Position numbers and translations under genes: made by a program. Below, in pieces: positions 16,373 to 23,832 of a DNA stretch of 64,000 nucleotides (position 1 is its first letter; the number at the start of each line of letters is the position of its first letter). Origin of the DNA: Eutrophovita sp913057845 (GTDB lineage: Bacteria; Pseudomonadota; Gammaproteobacteria; Burkholderiales; Eutrophovitaceae); the NCBI GenBank assembly GCA_963925895.1, contig CAWUVH010000002.1, positions 47,303 through 111,302 of the forward strand, written 5' to 3'. The notes below the pieces were generated by a model. The model saw only the letters and a list, made by a program, of their open reading frames with translations. It was not told the DNA's origin and ran no database searches.

Positions 16373-18090
16373 TCCTGACGCCAGGCTTTTTCCGCATCAT
16401 CCCATGCGGCAAGAGCCTGCAAATCAGGCACCCAAGCCAAGCCAGTTTTTGCATCAGAGGACTTCGCCTCAGGAGACACCAAAACATCCAATAGCGCGGG
16501 CCTATTTTGCATCGCTCGTTTAATCGCCCCCTCTAGATCGTCTGCCGATGTCACTCTTTCCGCGTACATCCCAAAAGCTTGCGCCATCTGCGCATAATTT
16601 GAAACCTGTAGCTTAGTCCCTACAACCTTACCGTGCGTATCAGTTTGATCATGAACCTCGATTTGCCATGCTCCGTTATTGGCCACAACAATAAGCACGG
16701 GTGCCTTGTGGCGCACGGCCGTATCAATCTCCATTGCATTGAACCCAAATGCCCCATCACCAGTCGCCACCACAACATCTTTACCAGGACAAGCGAGGCT
16801 GGCGGCAATACCAAATGCAGTTCCAATTCCAATACACCCGAGCGAACCAGGGTCAAGGTACGTAGTCGCATTCAAACCCACACGCGCAAAAGCAAGAAAA
16901 TCACCGCCATCTGCAACAACAACTGAATCTTTACCCATTTGCTTTTGCATCTCAGCAAGCACTCTATTAGGATGAATGCGTCCCTGATCATCGGATGGCG
17001 CAGTCAACATCGACTCAGCCAGCCGTTGCGCTCGCTCCTCGTGCTTTAAACGAAGTGACTTTGCCCACTCCTTATCCACGGCAGAAATTCGCGTCCCCAC
17101 GCACTGGTTAATGGCTTCCAAAGTTTTAGCAGGATTTGCATGAATCTCCACATCCCCACGTCTGTTGTCACGCACTTCGGTCGGGACTTCTCCTATTCGG
17201 ACGAACTTAGCCGAACCAAAAACAGCCGGAGATCCATACGCTAGTTGGAAATCCAGGCGCCGACCCAAAGTCACAACAACATCGGCATCGCCCATGACCT
17301 TACCCCGCATTGCCGCGACAACGGATGGGTGGCTGTCTGGCACCAAACCCTTACTCTCGCCGGTATCAAGATATACCGCACCAAGCTTATCTAAAAATTC
17401 ACATAACTCTTTTTGGGCACCACGAGCTCCTCGCCCAGAAATTACTAACGGTTTTTTAGCACCCCATAAAACTCTCACCGCCTCTGCGACATCATCCGCA
17501 TGGGGAAGTAAAGGCCGAATGATCTTGGGTCTGAAGTGCTCCAACATCTGAATGGCTCTAGGCACCTCTTCTCGGAGAACATCCGTTGGAAAATCTAGAT
17601 ACACCGGCCCAGGCTCCCCTCCAGCTCCCATGGCTCGAGAAACCGCTTCGTCGAGCTCTTGTAACACCAAACTAGATTGTCGAACCGTTCGCGCATAACG
17701 AGTGATCGACTTAAGAAGATCCGTGTGCACGATATCTTGCAGTGCGCCACGGTTTTCTTGTGCCCTAGGTGGAAGTCCCGACAGAACAAGAATAGATGCC
17801 CGGGCAACATGCGCATTAGCAATTCCAGTCATCGCATTAGTCACCCCTGGCCCCGCCGTGACTAATGCGACGCCAAGCTTCCCCGTTAACTCGCTGTGCG
17901 CATGCGCCATATAAATTGCAGCTCGCTCATCACGCACATCTATAATCTGTATTCCCTCCGCATCAGCACGCATCCAAATGGGCATGATGTGTCCACCACA
18001 TAAGGAAAAAATTCGATCAACCCCTTGAGATTTTAAAAATCGGGCAATCACGCCAGCACTCATGTTTTCGTTCAATGGCATCAATGACAT
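16369..18090 (-). CDS. thiamine-diphosphate-dependent enzyme, acetolactate synthase / 2-hydroxyacyl-CoA lyase superfamily
   Basis: A 573-residue three-domain ThDP enzyme. The cofactor-activating glutamate is Glu55 in VRDERAAIYMA, and the ThDP/Mg motif runs from GDGAFGFNAMEI to VVANN. The central domain starts near residue 200 (VISGRGARGAQ). It differs clearly from the biosynthetic acetolactate synthase at 21985. It follows an acyl-CoA ligase gene by 24 bases and a GntR gene, so a CoA-thioester substrate is plausible. Oxalyl-CoA decarboxylase and 2-hydroxyacyl-CoA lyase are the family precedents. The reaction cannot be fixed from sequence alone. Confidence 0.8.
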   Translation of the reverse strand: MSLMPLNENMSAGVIARFLKSQGVDRIFSLCGGHIMPIWMRADAEGIQIIDVRDERAAIYMAHAHSELTGKLGVALVTAGPGVTNAMTGIANAHVARASILVLSGLPPRAQENRGALQDIVHTDLLKSITRYARTVRQSSLVLQELDEAVSRAMGAGGEPGPVYLDFPTDVLREEVPRAIQMLEHFRPKIIRPLLPHADDVAEAVRVLWGAKKPLVISGRGARGAQKELCEFLDKLGAVYLDTGESKGLVPDSHPSVVAAMRGKVMGDADVVVTLGRRLDFQLAYGSPAVFGSAKFVRIGEVPTEVRDNRRGDVEIHANPAKTLEAINQCVGTRISAVDKEWAKSLRLKHEERAQRLAESMLTAPSDDQGRIHPNRVLAEMQKQMGKDSVVVADGGDFLAFARVGLNATTYLDPGSLGCIGIGTAFGIAASLACPGKDVVVATGDGAFGFNAMEIDTAVRHKAPVLIVVANNGAWQIEVHDQTDTHGKVVGTKLQVSNYAQMAQAFGMYAERVTSADDLEGAIKRAMQNRPALLDVLVSPEAKSSDAKTGLAWVPDLQALAAWDDAEKAWRQD

Positions 18091-18114
18091 GTTTTTTCCA
18101 AAAATTTAGTGGGC

Positions 18115-19764
18115 TTAAGTGGTTTGCATTTTTTGTTTTTTACGCGACCTCAAATCAATGGATCCATCCTGCTGTCGCGGATCTATTCCAGGCGGAAAAA
18201 TATGAATCTTTTGAACTTTTGCTGAAGTCCCTAAAGGGAGAGTATCTATAAATAATACCCATCCTGGCGCCTTGAAGTAAGCGATACGCTCATAACACCA
18301 ATCGAACAATTCATTCGCAAACTTAGCTTGTCCCTCCGTGCCATTAACGTCTTCGGGAAACTTTGCTACAACGCAGGCCATAACTTCTTCTTCGCGAACC
18401 TCATCAGGGGCCGCGATGACAGCTACCTGCTTGACACGCTCATGAGCGGTCAAACACGCCTCCACCTCGGCTGCGGCGATATTCTCCCCTGATCGGCGGA
18501 TGATATTTTTCTTACGATCTAAAAAGTAAAAGAAGCCCTCTTCATCCTGGATAACCGCGTCACCCGTATGGAACCAACCACTCTTCCAAGCTTCCTCAGT
18601 TGCCTCTTCATTTTTCAAATAACCAGAAAAAAATCCTTGACGCGGCTCAGCACCATTACTTCGAATCACCAGCTCACCCGGTTTACCAGGAGATAATTCA
18701 TTATCGTTTTCATCAAAGACTCGCGCCTCAACCCATTGACTCTCTTTTCCAAACGAGCGTGTTTGAATTTTGCGAGGCTCAAAGTTATCCGTAATAATTC
18801 TTCCAGTTTCAGACATGGCCCACATTTCAACAACGGGAAAGCCGAAGCGCTTTTCAAAAACCTCATGATGGCTGGGCTCGATACCGGCGCAAAGCGCAAA
18901 GCGCACTTGATGTTGCCGCTCTTCGGGCTCCTCCGGCAACTTCAGCAAAATGTTAGGAATAATTCCCTGGAACTGAACAGCCGTTGCTTTGGTAGCAACG
19001 AGATCTTTCCACCAAGTGCTTGCATGGAATCTGTCGGGGAAAATTAAGCAACCGCCACTCATTAACATTGCGGGCGTTGAAATCGACAAGCAATTGGCGT
19101 GATGCAAAGGCAAAGGGTTGTACAACCGCTCCCCCTCTTCTCGGAAACCAAGTCGACCCCCGGCATAAAAATAACTTTCACCAAAAGTGTGAAAGTATTC
19201 ATTTGTAAGGATACAACCCTTCGGCCTTCCAGTTGTCCCCGATGTATACAGAAGCGCCGCCTCCGTGTCAGCATCCGGCTCATCATGGCGCGGCGCGGCA
19301 GGCATTAGTGGCAATTCATCAGGAAATGAATCAAACGATACAACTTCCAGATTGCTGCTGATCGAGTTCGCTATAGACACCAGCTCTGCCAAGCGGGCAT
19401 CAACACACACAGCTAAAGTCGCTTCAGAGTGCTCAATTACATACTTAATTTCTTCAATGCGATAGTCAGGGTTGATCGGGACGATACCGGCACCAAGCGC
19501 GTTGAGCGCGTAATAATGAAAGAAAAACTCCGGCCTTTGCTCAAACAAAATCGCAACGCGATGACCATGCCCTACCCCAGCTTTCGCATAAACATTTTTT
19601 TTAGCTTCTACCCGTTCTAAAACCTGTCCCCATGTAATTTCCCAACCGTCAGGGTGGTAGCTCCTCCCCTTCATTGGCGGAACGCAATAAGCGGCCCTAT
19701 CCGGGTAAGAGGCAACAGTGTCACACAGGGTGTGGTACAAGGTTTTATACTCTGAAATATTCAT
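18115..19764 (-). CDS. AMP-forming acyl-CoA ligase (carnitine/crotonobetaine-CoA ligase-like)
   Basis: An adenylate-forming enzyme of 549 residues that activates a carboxylate to its CoA thioester. The P-loop is LLYTSGTTGRPKGC, the aromatic/Thr motif is MWAMSETGR, the adenine-ribose Asp is in WFHTGDAV and the hinge is DRKKNIIRRSGENI. The C-terminal lysine motif is degenerate (LPLGTSAKVQK, where TGTGK is usual) but keeps the lysine. It resembles CaiC-type ligases rather than long-chain ones. It lies between the GntR gene (39 bases upstream) and the ThDP enzyme (24 bases downstream), an apparent three-gene unit. Substrate unknown; a hydroxy acid is possible. Confidence 0.87.
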   Translation of the reverse strand: MNISEYKTLYHTLCDTVASYPDRAAYCVPPMKGRSYHPDGWEITWGQVLERVEAKKNVYAKAGVGHGHRVAILFEQRPEFFFHYYALNALGAGIVPINPDYRIEEIKYVIEHSEATLAVCVDARLAELVSIANSISSNLEVVSFDSFPDELPLMPAAPRHDEPDADTEAALLYTSGTTGRPKGCILTNEYFHTFGESYFYAGGRLGFREEGERLYNPLPLHHANCLSISTPAMLMSGGCLIFPDRFHASTWWKDLVATKATAVQFQGIIPNILLKLPEEPEERQHQVRFALCAGIEPSHHEVFEKRFGFPVVEMWAMSETGRIITDNFEPRKIQTRSFGKESQWVEARVFDENDNELSPGKPGELVIRSNGAEPRQGFFSGYLKNEEATEEAWKSGWFHTGDAVIQDEEGFFYFLDRKKNIIRRSGENIAAAEVEACLTAHERVKQVAVIAAPDEVREEEVMACVVAKFPEDVNGTEGQAKFANELFDWCYERIAYFKAPGWVLFIDTLPLGTSAKVQKIHIFPPGIDPRQQDGSIDLRSRKKQKMQTT

Positions 19765-19803
19765 AACTTATCTAACATTCTTCTAAAGACACAGAACTTG
19801 AGG

Positions 19804-20457
19804 CTAAGCTTTAAGCTTTTGCTCCAGCGCAATTAGCGCCTGAACGATGTGATCACCAGCTAATCGCTCTGCCTCACCTACATTGCCTTCGATCACCGCT
19901 CCAAGTATGTCAGCGTGCTGGTTCCAAATCTCGACCGGGGGCTCCCCCTTAAGAAGCACCTGCCCCATAACACGCCGCAAAAAGTTCCAATGAGGGCGAC
20001 TGGTTTCGGCTATCAATGGATTGCCTGCGAGTCCGTAAATAAAAAAATGGAAATTAACATCAGCGGCAATCAGCTCAGCAATTGAGCCACTGCTGAGCGC
20101 ACGACGACCAGCCTCTAGGTAGTCTTCCCCGTCTTCTGAGGCTAATTTCGCCCCTCTCTCCGCTGCTTTCCCAGTAGCTAACTTGTCAATTGCGGCGCGC
20201 ACCTCATACAAATCCCTCACAAAATCGAATTCTAGAGGTGACACAACCAAACCGCGACCCGGTGCGTCACGCACCAACCCATCACTACGAAGTAACAACA
20301 GCGCCTGCTGAACCGGCTGGCGCGAAACCCCTAATGATTCTGCTATTTCCTCCTGCTTGAGTCGATTTTTCTCATCAAACTTTCCCTCAGATATATCAGA
20401 AAGAATCGCCTCATAGACCTGATCGACCAGCGTAGGCTGTGGCTTCAATCTATTCAT
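19804..20457 (-). CDS. GntR family regulator with FCD-type effector domain
   Basis: A transcription factor of about 217 residues. The N-terminal winged helix is visible (VYEAILSDISEGKF, then ESLGVSRQPVQQALLLLRSDGLV), and the all-helical C-terminal half resembles FCD/FadR-type ligand domains, including ADVNFHFFIYGLAGNPLI. It is the first gene of the minus-strand unit with the CoA ligase and ThDP enzyme and probably controls it in response to an acid or acyl-CoA. The start is ATG 20457; an in-frame GTG lies at 20466. A strong palindrome precedes the gene. Confidence 0.88.
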   Translation of the reverse strand: MNRLKPQPTLVDQVYEAILSDISEGKFDEKNRLKQEEIAESLGVSRQPVQQALLLLRSDGLVRDAPGRGLVVSPLEFDFVRDLYEVRAAIDKLATGKAAERGAKLASEDGEDYLEAGRRALSSGSIAELIAADVNFHFFIYGLAGNPLIAETSRPHWNFLRRVMGQVLLKGEPPVEIWNQHADILGAVIEGNVGEAERLAGDHIVQALIALEQKLKA

Positions 20458-20501
20458 ATTCGGCACAGTTTGTTGAGTAGGAACGACACGAGACGAATCA
20501 T

Positions 20502-20530
20502 AGCACTTTGAATTCTGTATTCAAAGTGCT
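20502..20530. promoter_or_regulatory. 12-base perfect inverted repeat upstream of gntR
   Basis: AGCACTTTGAAT (20502-20513) and ATTCAAAGTGCT (20519-20530) are exact reverse complements with the five-base centre TCTGT. The repeat lies about 45 bases before the GntR start and 38 bases after the BtuF-like stop. Length and symmetry suit an operator for the GntR dimer. A terminator for the upstream gene is the alternative, but no T-run follows on the minus strand. Confidence 0.6.
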
Positions 20531-20568
20531 CAACACCATCTTTATTATTCGGTGACGAAACAGCAAAC

Positions 20569-21360
20569 CTAAGCGGCCCTAAAAGCTGCCAAATAGTCAT
20601 AACCCTGTATTGCCCGCGAGCCGTACCAAGATGTCATCTCGCCATCAATCAAAGAAACCCTAGGCTTACCGGAAAGACATACCGCAGCCTCGAGCTCTAG
20701 AACATCTCTTCTCCGAAAAGCAAAAGGCTCTGTCGACAGTAAAATATGATCAACCTTGCCGGCGAGACATTCAACCTTTATTTCGGGATATCGAATCGGA
20801 CTATTTAATTCAATCTGATCATACCCCACGGAGGCCAAAACCCGAGCGATGTACGTATCCTGACCAATAGTCATCCAAGGCTTTTTCCAAATAAGATACA
20901 ACACACGCTCACGATTAAGCTGACTCGTCTGATCTATAGCAGATTGATAAGACCGCAAAAAAAGCTCCGTCAATCGTTTAGCTTGTTCTGTCGCTCGAAA
21001 TAGATACCCCATTAATTGATATAAAGACACATTATCTTTGGGTCCAAGCGGATGCGTTACGACGATATTAGGAATAAATTCGCGCGCGGAGTCAACCAAC
21101 TCCTTAGGATTCTCATCAACATTAACAATCAGATGCGTAGGACGAAGTAATCGCAGCTTTTCTAAGTCAAAATCTTTCGTGCCGCCAATTTTTGGAACAC
21201 GTTTAACCTCATCTTTCGGATGAAAACAAAACCCCGTTCGACCGACAACCTTATCTCCCAACCCCAATTCAAAAAGCAGTTCGGTAATGCTCGGTACTGC
21301 GCACATGATTCGGGTTGTTCCAGAAGTTACTTCGTGCTCAATACCTGCCGCGTCTAACAA
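20569..21360 (-). CDS. BtuF-like helical-backbone metal/cobalamin receptor without signal peptide
   Basis: A class III solute-binding fold of about 263 residues: VPSITELLFELGLGDKVVGR and PKIGGTKDFDLEKLRLLRPT mark lobe one, a long helix crosses around 120-145, and YLIWKKPWMTIGQDTYIARVL opens lobe two. BtuF relatives bind cobalamin or iron chelates in the periplasm, but this protein starts without a hydrophobic leader, so it is probably cytoplasmic. The start is likely TTG 21360, eight bases after AAAGGAG; the in-frame GTG at 21369 overlaps that site. B12-dependent mutases lie 6 kb away. A role in cobalamin handling is inferred. Confidence 0.75.
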   Translation of the reverse strand: MLDAAGIEHEVTSGTTRIMCAVPSITELLFELGLGDKVVGRTGFCFHPKDEVKRVPKIGGTKDFDLEKLRLLRPTHLIVNVDENPKELVDSAREFIPNIVVTHPLGPKDNVSLYQLMGYLFRATEQAKRLTELFLRSYQSAIDQTSQLNRERVLYLIWKKPWMTIGQDTYIARVLASVGYDQIELNSPIRYPEIKVECLAGKVDHILLSTEPFAFRRRDVLELEAAVCLSGKPRVSLIDGEMTSWYGSRAIQGYDYLAAFRAA

Positions 21361-21400
21361 GATGGACACTCCTTTACACTCAATCCTTGATTACAACTCA

Positions 21401-21886
21401 TCATAGGTTCGCCCCATGAACCGGCTCGCTCGGCAGTGGTATTGACCTATCTTTCAGAGTACGCAACACAAAAGTCGACTTAGTATGACGAATCCCTGGA
21501 ATTCTATACAAACTCTCCCGCAACAATCGCTCATAGTCTCGAGTATCTTTCACCGCGATACGGATGTAATAATCGTAATCTCCAGAGACCAATGACGCCT
21601 CCAACACCTCTGGGATCTTCTCCAATTGCTTGCCAAACTCAAACAAAGTCTCGTCAGAGTGGTTATCTAACGTGACCTGCACGATCACCGATTCCCGATA
21701 TCCTAAGACACTGGGATCAACCTGCACAGTGTATCCCTGGATGATGCCGGCGCCCTCCATTTTCTTAATACGATTCCAACAAGGCGTGCTCGACAAACCG
21801 ACTCGCGCACTGATTTCTTGTAAGCTAGAACGCGCATTCTCCTGAAGAACAGATAGTATCTTTAAATCGTATTTTGTTATTTTCAT
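21401..21886 (-). CDS. Lrp/AsnC family regulator
   Basis: A 161-residue feast/famine regulator. The N-terminal helix-turn-helix reads DLKILSVLQENARSSLQEIS then VGLSSTPCWNRIKKME, and the C-terminal RAM domain includes VSGDYDYYIRIAVKDTRDYE. Members bind amino acids and form octamers or higher oligomers on DNA. It is divergent from acetolactate synthase across about 100 bases that contain several matching half-sites, so it probably regulates ilvB and itself in response to a branched-chain or related amino acid. The effector cannot be read from sequence. Confidence 0.92.
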   Translation of the reverse strand: MKITKYDLKILSVLQENARSSLQEISARVGLSSTPCWNRIKKMEGAGIIQGYTVQVDPSVLGYRESVIVQVTLDNHSDETLFEFGKQLEKIPEVLEASLVSGDYDYYIRIAVKDTRDYERLLRESLYRIPGIRHTKSTFVLRTLKDRSIPLPSEPVHGANL

Positions 21887-21905
21887 GCTAATTTTTATAA
21901 AAAAT

Positions 21906-21920
21906 AAGGAAATTTTTCTT
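21906..21920. promoter_or_regulatory. Lrp-like binding site in the lrp-ilvB intergenic region
   Basis: AAGGAAATTTTTCTT agrees at 12 of 15 positions with the E. coli Lrp consensus YAGHAWATTWTDCTR as I recall it. It lies 20 bases upstream of the divergent regulator's start. A second pair of arms, TTCTTATT (21916-21923) and AATAAGAA (21943-21950), is an exact inverted repeat that shares its left arm with this site, which suggests cooperative binding of several dimers. Confidence 0.55.
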
Positions 21921-21961
21921 ATTATATCCGATTTTATTAGAAAATAAGAAGCACTTTCCGC

Positions 21962-21979
21962 AAGCTTATCTATAAGCTT
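21962..21979. promoter_or_regulatory. 8-base inverted repeat immediately before ilvB
   Basis: AAGCTTAT (21962-21969) and ATAAGCTT (21972-21979) are exact reverse complements with a two-base centre. The repeat ends five bases before the ATG at 21985, where a ribosome site would be expected and none is evident. It could be an operator overlapping the translation start or an RNA hairpin that limits initiation. Confidence 0.45.
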
Positions 21980-21984
21980 TGAAC

Positions 21985-23757
21985 ATGGAAACTTTAACGA
22001 CTACCCCCGTAGCGACTACCACTGGCTCCCACACGACCCCTCCAAGGTCGGGAGCCAGTGCTCTGGTTGAAACCTTAGTCAATTTGGGGGTGGATACTGT
22101 TTTTGGCTACCCCGGTGGCGCAGTATTGCCGATTTACGATGCGCTCTATGGCGAAAAACGGCTTCGCCATATTTTGGTTCGGCATGAACAAGCGGCCGTT
22201 CATGCGGCAGAGGGTTATGCGCGCACCACCGGAAAACCAGGTGTCGTTCTGGTTACATCCGGACCAGGCATGAGCAACACTACAACCGGGCTACTTGATG
22301 CAATCAGCGATTCCATTCCTATTATTTGTATCAGCGGACAAGTCGCCAAACCACTCATAGGAACTCAGGCATTTCAAGAATGTGATGCGATGGGCATCGC
22401 CAAAACCGTGACCAAATGGCAGACTCAAATTCTCAGCATCGATGAGGTTGTTCGTCGCACTGAAGAGGCACATCAACACGCCACGTCTGGAAGACCTGGC
22501 CCAGTGCTCATCGATTTTCCAAAGGACATTCAAGCTCAACTGATCAATACAGAAGATGCCCCCCCATCGCAGACCAAATCCAAGCGCGACCCACCCTCCG
22601 GGAACGACATCAATCAGGCTGTCGAACTAATACTTCGAGCAAAAAAACCAATTATTTATGGCGGTGGGGGCTTAATCAATTCAGGATCGACAGCGTGTGA
22701 AATATTCGCAAAACTAATACAGATGACCCAAGCGCCCTGCACCCTCACACTAATGGGACTTGGAGCGTTTCCAGGCTCTCATCCGCAATTTATCGGAATG
22801 CCCGGCATGCACGGCACTCTCGAAGCAAATTTAGCCCTACATGACTCAGATCTCATCGTATGTGTTGGCGCTCGCTTTGACGACCGGGTTACGGGAGACG
22901 TGGCAACGTTTGCCCCACACTCAAAGAAAATTCATATTGATATTGACCCTAGCTCAATTAACAGACTGGTGCGCGTCGATGTCGGACTCGCAGGAGATTG
23001 CGGAGTCGTTTTATCGGCACTCATCAAAGCACTAGAAACAACAATCGATACTCAGTCAGACATACAACCGTGGTGGAAGCAGATCCAACGCTGGCAAAGC
23101 GTCAATTCGCTGAACTTTGAGACCAAAGAAGATACGATCGTCCCTCAATCGCTGATGCAGGCCATCCAAAAAGCGACCAAGAACACAAACCCGATCATTG
23201 CAACCGATGTTGGCCAACATCAAATGTGGGCAGCTCAACACTTGTTATTTGAAAAACCGGGTCACTGGCTGACCTCTGGCGGCGCAGGCACAATGGGGTA
23301 TGGCTTACCTGCCGCCATAGGCGCTCAAGTCGCGCACCCAGAGAAAACTGTGATTTGCGTTTCTGGAGATGCCTCTATCTTAATGAACATTCAAGAACTC
23401 TCAACAGCCGTCCAACATAACACCCCCGTCAAGGTGATTTTGTCGAATAACGAGTGTATGGGTATGGTTCGCCAGTGGCAAGAATTCAACTATGGTGGGC
23501 GTTATAGCCACAGCTACACCGAAGCGCTTCCAGATTTTGTTTCAGTAGCGCGAGGATTTGGGTGGGCAGCGGAGCGGATTACAAAGCCACGTGACCTAGA
23601 TGATGCAATCGAACGTTGCTTAAAACATGCTGGCCCATATTTTTTAGAGGTCGCGGTAGAAAAGCAAGAAAACTGTTTCCCCATGATGCCGGCTGGGGTA
23701 CCTCACAACCAAATTCTTCTTAAGGAGGGCGTGTTCTACCGAGAAGATTCAGCCTAA
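21985..23757 (+). CDS. ilvB: acetolactate synthase, large subunit type
   Basis: A ThDP/FAD enzyme that condenses two pyruvate (or pyruvate and 2-oxobutyrate) to acetohydroxy acids. In 590 residues the activating glutamate is Glu68 in LVRHEQAAVHAAEGYAR, the FAD domain includes GARFDDRVTGDV and the ThDP motif runs from VSGDASILMNIQEL to LSNNECMGMVRQWQE. This Met-Val-Arg-Gln-Trp stretch is diagnostic for true acetohydroxyacid synthases. No ilvN regulatory subunit or ilvC follows; the next gene is a 2-oxoacid:ferredoxin oxidoreductase. TTG 21979 is an alternative start. Divergent Lrp-type control is likely. Confidence 0.9.
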   Translation: METLTTTPVATTTGSHTTPPRSGASALVETLVNLGVDTVFGYPGGAVLPIYDALYGEKRLRHILVRHEQAAVHAAEGYARTTGKPGVVLVTSGPGMSNTTTGLLDAISDSIPIICISGQVAKPLIGTQAFQECDAMGIAKTVTKWQTQILSIDEVVRRTEEAHQHATSGRPGPVLIDFPKDIQAQLINTEDAPPSQTKSKRDPPSGNDINQAVELILRAKKPIIYGGGGLINSGSTACEIFAKLIQMTQAPCTLTLMGLGAFPGSHPQFIGMPGMHGTLEANLALHDSDLIVCVGARFDDRVTGDVATFAPHSKKIHIDIDPSSINRLVRVDVGLAGDCGVVLSALIKALETTIDTQSDIQPWWKQIQRWQSVNSLNFETKEDTIVPQSLMQAIQKATKNTNPIIATDVGQHQMWAAQHLLFEKPGHWLTSGGAGTMGYGLPAAIGAQVAHPEKTVICVSGDASILMNIQELSTAVQHNTPVKVILSNNECMGMVRQWQEFNYGGRYSHSYTEALPDFVSVARGFGWAAERITKPRDLDDAIERCLKHAGPYFLEVAVEKQENCFPMMPAGVPHNQILLKEGVFYREDSA

Positions 23758-23832
23758 CGATACGCAAGACCCGAAACGCGGTTTATCCAACCACCACTCG
23801 GCCCTAACATCAAATCCCAAAAGGATAAGTCG

